64,000 nt of DNA from Bacteroides sp. (GTDB lineage: Bacteria > Bacteroidota > Bacteroidia > Bacteroidales > Muribaculaceae), in NCBI GenBank assembly GCA_014802335.1, contig JAAVCL010000018.1, forward strand, positions 1-64,000, in the 5' to 3' direction. The notes below the pieces were generated by a model. That model was not told where the DNA came from, did no database searches, and worked only from the letters and a program-made list of their open reading frames with translations. This document shows, one piece after another, positions 58,355-64,000 of the stretch (its first letter is position 1; every line of letters begins with the position of its first letter). The translations under genes were made by a program, and so were the position numbers.

Positions 58355-59188
58355 TCAATCGTGATCGAGAATAAATTTAGCCACGGCATCCGAAGTGTTG
58401 GGGCCGATTACAATGTCGGCCGCTTCCTTCACTTCGGGCAAAGCATTTTCCACGGCCACTGCTATGTCTGCCTCGGCCATCATGGGGAGGTCGTTAATAT
58501 TGTCGCCAAAACATACAATGCGGTCCACGCCCAGCGAATCGGCGAGCGCCCTGACGGCTTTTGCTTTTGTCGCGTTTTCGCTGAATGCCTCCAGAATCCC
58601 GATTTCAGGTCCATAAATATCGTGATAGTATTGCGGTCTGACTCCTTCCACTTCTGAGGTCATGGCAAACACATCGGCCGCCTTCCGGTCGGGAAGCATC
58701 GTATAGAACAGAACGGTTTTAGACAAATCATCAGGAAGAAGTTCCGATCCATTCCGGCTGATATGGAATGTTTTATACGGCGAATGAAGGCGTTCTTCCA
58801 TGAATTTCTGTTGAAGCGGAAATATCTCTCCTCCGAAATGATAAATATCAAGCATATCGTTGCGGAGTGTGAAAAGGAACGTAGGTGTCTGCGTGTCGCG
58901 GTAAATTTCGATAAGCTTCGCAACCCTGTCGGCATCAAAATACCTCACATTGGAATATTTCTTTGTATTCGGATTCCAAAGGGCAGCTCCGGTCATCACC
59001 ACCGCCGGGATGCGCATATCCACATCTTTAAGAATATCGGCAACGGTTGCCGGTGTGCGGGCAGTGGCAATTGTAAACAGTTTACCCGAAGCTATCGCTT
59101 CGTTCAACATTCTGACCCCCTGCCGTGAAATGCGGCAATCGGGCTGCATGAGTGTTCCGTCGAGGTCGCTTACATATAAAGTTTTCAT
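58355..59188 (-). CDS. Cof-type HAD-IIB family hydrolase
   Basis: The 277-residue protein is a HAD phosphatase with motif I VSDLDGTLMQPD (two catalytic Asp), motif II IATARTPAT, a C2 cap domain in the middle, motif III Lys in NATKAKAVRALADSLG and motif IV CFGDNINDLPMMAEADIAVAVENALPEVKEAA. Enzymes of this type hydrolyse sugar phosphates or other small phosphate esters; the substrate cannot be told from sequence. The ATG at 59188 is preferred because the longer reading starts with TTG and runs into the previous gene. It sits between DUF4834 and the histidine kinase, all on the minus strand with very short gaps. Confidence 0.9.
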   Translation of the reverse strand: MKTLYVSDLDGTLMQPDCRISRQGVRMLNEAIASGKLFTIATARTPATVADILKDVDMRIPAVVMTGAALWNPNTKKYSNVRYFDADRVAKLIEIYRDTQTPTFLFTLRNDMLDIYHFGGEIFPLQQKFMEERLHSPYKTFHISRNGSELLPDDLSKTVLFYTMLPDRKAADVFAMTSEVEGVRPQYYHDIYGPEIGILEAFSENATKAKAVRALADSLGVDRIVCFGDNINDLPMMAEADIAVAVENALPEVKEAADIVIGPNTSDAVAKFILDHD

Positions 59189-59193
59189 GGAAA

Positions 59194-59607
59194 TCAATCT
59201 TTTATCTCCACAAATTTCACATCTGAAATTTGCTCTTCATATCTGAAAGAATATGAAGATTCTCCGTCGCGGCCTATCACCGTTGATGAGAATTCCTTAA
59301 TTTCGACAAAGTTCACGTCAACGGCCACAAGCTGCATCAGAGCTGCAATTCCGGTACTTCTCCCCCGTCGGTAAGATTTTGCAGATGCGCCGGCTCCATA
59401 TTCATCGGCCTTGAAGCCTTGGGAGCGAGTTTCAGTTCTCTTATCGTGTCGTTTTTTTTCTTTGCTGCGAGGGGGGGCACCCATCATGCGCCTCACCATG
59501 TCTTCAGCGCGACGGGCCATATATCTGCTGATCCACCCGCGCACAAAACGCGATATCCAAGGCCAGCAGAAAATCAAAATCAAGAGTATTATAACAAACC
59601 ATCCCAT
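59194..59607 (-). CDS. DUF4834 family membrane-anchored protein
   Basis: The 137-residue protein has one N-terminal membrane helix (MGWFVIILLILIFCWPWISRF) followed by a basic stretch (RYMARRAEDMVRRMMGAPPRSKEKKRHDKR). It ends with a polar C-terminal part of short beta-like segments (VDVNFVEIKEFSSTVIGRD ... DVKFVEIKD), where FVEIK occurs twice. I recognise the small Bacteroidales DUF4834 type, function unknown. A GTG at 59616 would overlap the pssA stop as GTGA and could be the coupled start; ATG 59607 is the conservative choice. It is commonly found near lipid genes, as here. Confidence 0.75.
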   Translation of the reverse strand: MGWFVIILLILIFCWPWISRFVRGWISRYMARRAEDMVRRMMGAPPRSKEKKRHDKRTETRSQGFKADEYGAGASAKSYRRGRSTGIAALMQLVAVDVNFVEIKEFSSTVIGRDGESSYSFRYEEQISDVKFVEIKD

Positions 59608-59612
59608 ATCAA

Positions 59613-60317
59613 TCACTTTTCATTGGATGCAAAAATGCCGTATGCCACATAGACCAATATAAGCCACATCAGCCCGGGCACTCCCATGCAGAAAATAAGG
59701 AAAACGGCCGTAAGGATAAGCAGCCAGCGCCATTGATTTTCTTTCCACCCCCACGTTTTGAATTTCAACGAGAACAGATGAATCGGAGAAACCATAAGCC
59801 AACTTTCGATAACAATAGCAGGTATTACCCAGAACCATTGCGCCAGCGACGGCGAGCCGGCATAACACAAGGCTGAATAGCCTATCCAGAATATGGCATT
59901 GGCCGGAATGGGGAGACCGATGAAAGAAGTGGACTGGCGCGTATCGATATTGAATTTAGCAAGTCGCAACGCCCCGCACACCGGTATCAGAAAAACCAGC
60001 CAGCGAGTCCACGCGGGTTCGCCTAATGTTTCCAGACAGTAGTACATGATGACAGCGGGGGCCACGCCGAAGCTCACCATGTCGCACAGTGAATCGAGCT
60101 GTTTCCCAAGTTCCGAATAGGCATGCAGCAAACGCGCCGCAAACCCGTCGAGAAAATCAGCAACAGCCGCAATGCCGATAAAAATATATGCCCAGTTGTA
60201 GGCCTCCATTCCCCACAATGTCTTATCGCCCATGGCGGCACATATAATAGCCATCACACCGGCTGAAACATTCATGCATGTGATGGTATTTGGTATATTA
60301 CGAGTGATAATATTCAT
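59613..60317 (-). CDS. pssA: CDP-diacylglycerol-serine O-phosphatidyltransferase
   Basis: The 234-residue membrane enzyme makes phosphatidylserine from CDP-diacylglycerol and serine. The CDP-alcohol motif is canonical: DFLDGFAAR, then Gly and the Asp pair in GKQLDSLCD, matching D(x)2DG(x)2AR(x)8G(x)3D(x)3D. NIPNTITCMNVSAG precedes it and DMVSFGVAPAVIMYY follows, both typical of bacterial PssA. About seven helices are predicted. ATG 60317 is preferred over GTG 60323. psd lies 141 bp upstream on the same strand, so the two make phosphatidylethanolamine together. Its regular motif contrasts with the shifted Asp in the transferase at 15.2 kb. Confidence 0.95.
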   Translation of the reverse strand: MNIITRNIPNTITCMNVSAGVMAIICAAMGDKTLWGMEAYNWAYIFIGIAAVADFLDGFAARLLHAYSELGKQLDSLCDMVSFGVAPAVIMYYCLETLGEPAWTRWLVFLIPVCGALRLAKFNIDTRQSTSFIGLPIPANAIFWIGYSALCYAGSPSLAQWFWVIPAIVIESWLMVSPIHLFSLKFKTWGWKENQWRWLLILTAVFLIFCMGVPGLMWLILVYVAYGIFASNEK

Positions 60318-60458
60318 AATCACTTAAGTATGTTTCGTTTAGTATCTTTTCTTGTCAATATCCAGACCGGTTTGGGTAATTCCGGTCTGTTTTGCGTCCG
60401 GTCTTTATAAACGCGACATTGCATAAAGCCGACGGCCCCCGCCGAAGGCATCAGACTT

Positions 60459-61151
60459 TCACACTCCCGATGCGGAGGAAGATTCATCCGAGGCTCTTAC
60501 AATGGCGAGCGGGGTTACACCTCCACGCGTAATATCACCGATTTTAAGCAACACTTCGGCGTCAACGGGAAGGTATATATCGACTCGCGAACCGAATTTA
60601 ATGAATCCCAGATGCTCGTCAATATCAGCTTCTTCGCCGGGATAGGCGTAGGTCACGATGCGGCGCGCCATGGCTCCCGCTATCTGTCTAACCACTATCG
60701 GCCTCCCATTGTTCATGCGGATACCGATAGTGCTGCGCTCGTTGTCGGTGCTGGCTTTGGGAAGATAGGCCGAAAGGAAACGGCCCCGGTGATGAGCCAC
60801 ATATTCCACCCGACCGTCCACAGGAAACCAGTTGGCATGAACATTCAAGGGCGACATAAACACCGACACCATTATCGCTTCCGAATGAAGCCACTCGTTT
60901 TCCTTTACTCGTTCCACGGCAACGACTTTGCCATCTACCGAGCTGACAACATGGTCGCGCCGCTCTCCACGATATTTACGTTTGGGGCAACGGAAAAAAT
61001 TAAATACAAACAGATAGACAACCAGCGACAATGCGGTCAGCACGCATGGTATGATATATGGTGGCATAAAAAGCCATACCGGCGCGTTCAAAGCCGCCAG
61101 CACTATAAAAAGCAGGACAAGTATATTGGTTCCTTCGCGGTGTATTTTCAC
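60459..61151 (-). CDS. psd: Phosphatidylserine decarboxylase proenzyme
   Basis: The 230-residue pyruvoyl enzyme decarboxylates phosphatidylserine to phosphatidylethanolamine at the membrane. Two N-terminal helices (about 9-51) are followed by SSVDGKVVAVERV, FMSPLNVHANWFPVDGRV and EHLGFIKFGSRVDIYLP. In the last, self-cleavage should occur between Gly187 and Ser188 to form the pyruvoyl group. It is the short PSD type found in Bacteroidetes and archaea. It starts the minus-strand set psd, pssA, DUF4834, HAD, histidine kinase. A full-consensus promoter lies at 61250-61281. Confidence 0.95.
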   Translation of the reverse strand: MKIHREGTNILVLLFIVLAALNAPVWLFMPPYIIPCVLTALSLVVYLFVFNFFRCPKRKYRGERRDHVVSSVDGKVVAVERVKENEWLHSEAIMVSVFMSPLNVHANWFPVDGRVEYVAHHRGRFLSAYLPKASTDNERSTIGIRMNNGRPIVVRQIAGAMARRIVTYAYPGEEADIDEHLGFIKFGSRVDIYLPVDAEVLLKIGDITRGGVTPLAIVRASDESSSASGV

Positions 61152-61249
61152 TTTGCTTCCTTATCGTTAGTGGTAAGTAATACCTCCGATGACACATTCG
61201 CATATTGGCATTTATCACATGTGCCTCAGTATTCGCATTTCTCAATCGG

Positions 61250-61281
61250 CAAATTTACACAATTTCTCTTTAATGTGCAAA
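61250..61281 (-). promoter_or_regulatory. Promoter of the psd-pssA operon
   Basis: The minus strand has TAAATTTG (plus 61250-61257) with TTTG (plus 61278-61281) 20 bp upstream, a full match. A second TAAATTTG overlaps the -33 box at 61278-61285. The leader is about 95 nt. Confidence 0.78.
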
Positions 61282-61314
61282 TTTAGATAGTGGGTGCATC
61301 GTGTGTGTTATTTG

Positions 61315-62727
61315 TCAGCGCACCGGAATCCACTGGTATGCCCCCAGCGACGGTGGATTTGAGCCGAGACGATCCACTCCATCCATATCATATTGCACCC
61401 GGGGCGTGATAAGCTCGCGATCGGCATCTCCCTTTACCGGGGAATCATCGGCAAGACGATAATTGAAATAATAAAGCGGACGGTCGGTAAGGAACATCGG
61501 ATCCGTGTCCCAAAGGCAGTCGATGAAGTTATCATCGTCGTTCCCTTCCGCTTTCAATGATACTCTATGGAAGAATACGGAACTTCCGGTGAGGTCTTCG
61601 ATATTTATATCCGCGCAGAGACCATAAAGAATACTGTTCTCGAATCTTGCCTGCATCAACGGCAGGCCGTTCCCGGCATCCTCTTCAAACAAGTGTTCCA
61701 GTTGCACCAGCGCACCGCTGATTGCAGAGAAAAGATAATTGTTTGCGAATGTGCATTGCAGGAATGTATGCTCGCCCCCTTTAAGTTTCACCACCGATGC
61801 GGCCGCTTCTGAAAAGCAACAACCGAAAGCGCTGACTTTAGAATAAGCCGCGCTCAGCACGTTGCCCTTAGAATTGTGCAGCCACGAATTGAGCAGTGTA
61901 AGCTTCGTGCGCGACACGTCGGCACAAGAATCCAGCACGAGGCCTGAAGTTGTGGAGCGCATGTTTACGTATTCCATGCGGTTGTCAAAAGATTCGGGTG
62001 CGATGCGTATGCCTCTCCACTGTCCGGCCATAATGTCATATTCCACATCGGGAAGCACATTGTCGAGGCGGTCACCCCGCAAATCTATTTTTTTGTCGGG
62101 CGTTCCGCAGGCATCCAAAGTTCCTTCCACAACGAGCGACGCCCCGTCGTGAAACAGAACCTGAGCTCCAGGTTCGATTGTGAGCCGCGCGCCGCGCTCA
62201 ACGGTCAGCGAGTCAAAAATCACGTACGGGCGCTCGGCCGTGAGCCGCATGTCGCTGTTGACCCTCACGTTGCGAAGGCGGGTAACGTTGATGCCGTAGG
62301 CCTCGACGGTAACGGTCTGGGTCACCCCGTTGGTCACGAATTCGAGTGCATCACTCACCAATCCGGCCGCAACTGCCTGCGTTTCAGGTATAAAACATTC
62401 AATAAAAACATATATTGAATCACGCCCGCGGATTTCAACATCACTGAATTCACTTCCGCTCACACCGTCAACGTTGAGCGAAAAGCGTGTCTGCGGGTCT
62501 TTGAACCTTATAGAAGAAATCCTTACACCCTTTTTGGCCTTGTTTTTCACCACAAGACGCGCCGTGGGCGTGCCCAGATCGGTAAACACCGTGTCGAAAT
62601 TCACCGTATCGCGCGAAAAAACCAGCAGATCGGAGGGAGAATTTGTAAAACCGTCTTCAATACACGAGATGCAGATTAAACTTACAAGCCCGATTATAGT
62701 CAATATAAAATAACGCATTTGCTTCAT
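61315..62727 (-). CDS. Beta-helix lipoprotein of unknown function
   Basis: The 470-residue protein has a lipoprotein signal ending LICISC (Cys22). An N-terminal beta-sandwich follows (about 30-150, DTVNFDTVFTDLGTPTARLVVKNKAKKGVRISSIRF, an HYDIN/ASPM-like Ig fold by appearance). A right-handed parallel beta-helix region comes next (about 180-420), with turns such as RLTIEPGAQVLFHDGASLVVEGTLDACG and GQWRGIRIAPESFDNRMEYVNM. The C-terminus SLGAYQWIPVR is typical of Bacteroidales surface beta-helix lipoproteins. It is probably on the outer membrane, perhaps binding glycans; no catalytic residues are recognised. It is divergent from lpxB. Confidence 0.83.
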   Translation of the reverse strand: MKQMRYFILTIIGLVSLICISCIEDGFTNSPSDLLVFSRDTVNFDTVFTDLGTPTARLVVKNKAKKGVRISSIRFKDPQTRFSLNVDGVSGSEFSDVEIRGRDSIYVFIECFIPETQAVAAGLVSDALEFVTNGVTQTVTVEAYGINVTRLRNVRVNSDMRLTAERPYVIFDSLTVERGARLTIEPGAQVLFHDGASLVVEGTLDACGTPDKKIDLRGDRLDNVLPDVEYDIMAGQWRGIRIAPESFDNRMEYVNMRSTTSGLVLDSCADVSRTKLTLLNSWLHNSKGNVLSAAYSKVSAFGCCFSEAAASVVKLKGGEHTFLQCTFANNYLFSAISGALVQLEHLFEEDAGNGLPLMQARFENSILYGLCADINIEDLTGSSVFFHRVSLKAEGNDDDNFIDCLWDTDPMFLTDRPLYYFNYRLADDSPVKGDADRELITPRVQYDMDGVDRLGSNPPSLGAYQWIPVR

Positions 62728-62798
62728 ATAGTATGAACGCCCGCAGGTCGCGAATATTTCACGGCCCGGAGCGGGCAGACTCCAATGAACTCATATCT

Positions 62799-63929
62799 AT
62801 GAAATATATGGTAATAGCCGGCGAGGCTTCGGGCGACCTGCATGCCTCGCAGTTGATAAAGTATATCAAGCAGTTTGACACGGACGCCGATTTCCGATTT
62901 TTCGGGGGGGATCTTATGGCCGATGAGGCTCGCCGCAAACCCGATCTTCACTATAACCGCATGAATGTGATGGGATTCAGCGAAGTGTTTCGCAAACTTC
63001 CCGACCTGATTTCAAACCTGCGGAAAGCGCGCAAACTTCTGCGCGAATATAAGCCGGATGCACTGATTTTGGTGGATTATCCCGGGTTTAACCTCACAAT
63101 AGCCCCCTACGCACACAAACTCGGAATACCGGTGCATTATTTCATTTCTCCCAAGGTCTGGGCCTGGAAAGAATATAGAGTGCGGAAAATCAAAAAATAT
63201 GTTGACCACCTCTATTCCATTCTTCCTTTTGAAGTGGATTTTTTCAAAAAACATAATTATAATGTGACCTACGTCGGGAATCCGTCGGTGCAGGAGGTGG
63301 CCTATTCCATGGGACATCTTCCGCCGAAAAAACATTTTCTGGAGCGTCAGGGTCTTAACGACGACCGTCCGATCATTGCGTTACTCCCCGGGTCGCGCCG
63401 CGGCGAAATCCGAAACAACCTCCCCCTCATGATCGAAGCGGCCAAACGATTCCCCGAGTTTCAATATGTGGTGGGAGCGGCCCCGGCTGTCGGCGAGAAA
63501 TTCTATCGTGAGGTTGCTCAGGACCCCGGCCTGAAACTTGTGTTCGGATGCACCCCCACCCTGCTGAAATATTCTCAAGCTGCCGTAGTGACATCGGGCA
63601 CTGCAACTCTCGAAACGGCTCTTATCGGAACTCCGCAAGTAGTGGTTTACAGAGCCAACGGGCTGGCCATTTCCTATAAAATAATGGAAAAACTGCTTAA
63701 GGTCAGATATGTGGCCCTCCCCAATCTTATAGTCAACAACGAGATTGTGCCTGAACTCCTTGTGCATAAATGCACGGTTGCTTCAATCGCACGCGAACTG
63801 TCGCCCCTGCTTCAGCCCTCACCGCGCCGCGAGTTTCAGTTGCAGGGATACCGCACCATGCAGCGGCGCCTCGGAAATTACGTGGCGGCTGAATATGCCG
63901 CCGAAAAAATTGTGGAGTCTCTGAAATAG
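62799..63929 (+). CDS. lpxB: Lipid-A-disaccharide synthase
   Basis: The 376-residue GT19 glycosyltransferase joins UDP-2,3-diacylglucosamine to lipid X, making the lipid A disaccharide at the inner membrane. Family marks are AGEASGDLHASQLIKYI at the start, VDYPGFNLTIAPYAHKLG, YFISPKVWAWKEYRVRKIKKYVDHLYSILPFE, YVGNPSVQEV, LLPGSRRGEIRNNLPLM, and the sugar-nucleotide site VVTSGTATLETALIGTPQVVVYRA. ATG 62799 matches the family; a longer reading from 62733 adds 22 non-conserved residues and nearly abuts the divergent lipoprotein gene. The last about 70 bp of the window after it show no gene. Confidence 0.95.
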   Translation: MKYMVIAGEASGDLHASQLIKYIKQFDTDADFRFFGGDLMADEARRKPDLHYNRMNVMGFSEVFRKLPDLISNLRKARKLLREYKPDALILVDYPGFNLTIAPYAHKLGIPVHYFISPKVWAWKEYRVRKIKKYVDHLYSILPFEVDFFKKHNYNVTYVGNPSVQEVAYSMGHLPPKKHFLERQGLNDDRPIIALLPGSRRGEIRNNLPLMIEAAKRFPEFQYVVGAAPAVGEKFYREVAQDPGLKLVFGCTPTLLKYSQAAVVTSGTATLETALIGTPQVVVYRANGLAISYKIMEKLLKVRYVALPNLIVNNEIVPELLVHKCTVASIARELSPLLQPSPRREFQLQGYRTMQRRLGNYVAAEYAAEKIVESLK

Positions 63930-64000
63930 AATAACTCTCAATCAAGACGGCACAGACTCGGACAAACCCGCCAAACACACACCCAACACCTTCATTAACA

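Noticed and set aside
1-64000. CRISPR array or rRNA operon
   Set aside because: No set of regularly spaced 25-40-bp repeats with unique spacers and no rRNA-like conserved segments were seen. The tandem arrays present have periods of 16-23 bp without spacers.

Overview
The window looks like chromosomal DNA of a gut Bacteroidales bacterium, most likely Muribaculaceae-like. That placement rests on the mix of families: a SecDF fusion, DUF2795, DUF3575/DUF3868, DUF4834, tricorn-type S41 and C10 proteases, and secreted proteins with T9SS-like C-termini. It also rests on many copies of the Bacteroidetes promoter pattern, a -33 TTTG box followed 19-20 bp later by TAnnTTTG. No rRNA or CRISPR array is present, and there is one tRNA.

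Left end (1-3.2 kb): an AT-rich accessory stretch. It holds an ankyrin-repeat lipoprotein, a GC-rich, hairpin-rich, apparently non-coding element, and a tyrosine recombinase with spaced direct repeats and a dyad upstream. This is probably the end of an integrated element abutting the small DUF2795 gene.

3.2-11 kb: a cobalamin adenosyltransferase, then metK behind a long leader. The leader carries a SAM-II riboswitch, an intrinsic terminator and five 16-bp tandem repeats. A periplasmic PpiD/SurA-like folding factor and a DUF3575-DUF3868 outer-membrane pair follow.

11.3-18.4 kb: rlmN and pdxA, then a sugar/polyol-phosphate nucleotidyltransferase, an ATP-grasp enzyme, a CDP-alcohol phosphatidyltransferase, a HAD phosphatase and, after a strong terminator, myo-inositol-3-phosphate synthase. 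The last five read as an inositol-lipid (phosphatidylinositol-type) pathway and are the most interesting gene system here. pssA and psd near 60 kb supply the usual phosphatidylserine/phosphatidylethanolamine branch.

18.6-43 kb: trmD, a MATE exporter and dnaX; a 1632-residue secreted protein; a tricorn-like protease; folK; then, on the minus strand, the rimP-nusA-infB operon preceded by secDF; then an Ig-like lipoprotein. 43-47 kb is visibly AT-richer. It holds a C10 (streptopain-like) lipoprotein protease with two paralogous unknown exported proteins, separated by unusually long perfect palindromes.

47-64 kb: the succinate dehydrogenase/fumarate reductase operon (its cytochrome b has a long C-terminal tail), tRNA-Arg(UCU), another secreted protein with a T9SS-like C-terminus, pheT-yebC, an orphan histidine kinase, a Cof-type HAD hydrolase, DUF4834, pssA, psd, a beta-helix lipoprotein and lpxB. 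Intergenic regions repeatedly carry a REP-like family: palindromes near GACGTGGCnnGCCACGTC plus a 15-mer GTCCGGTAATGGGAC.
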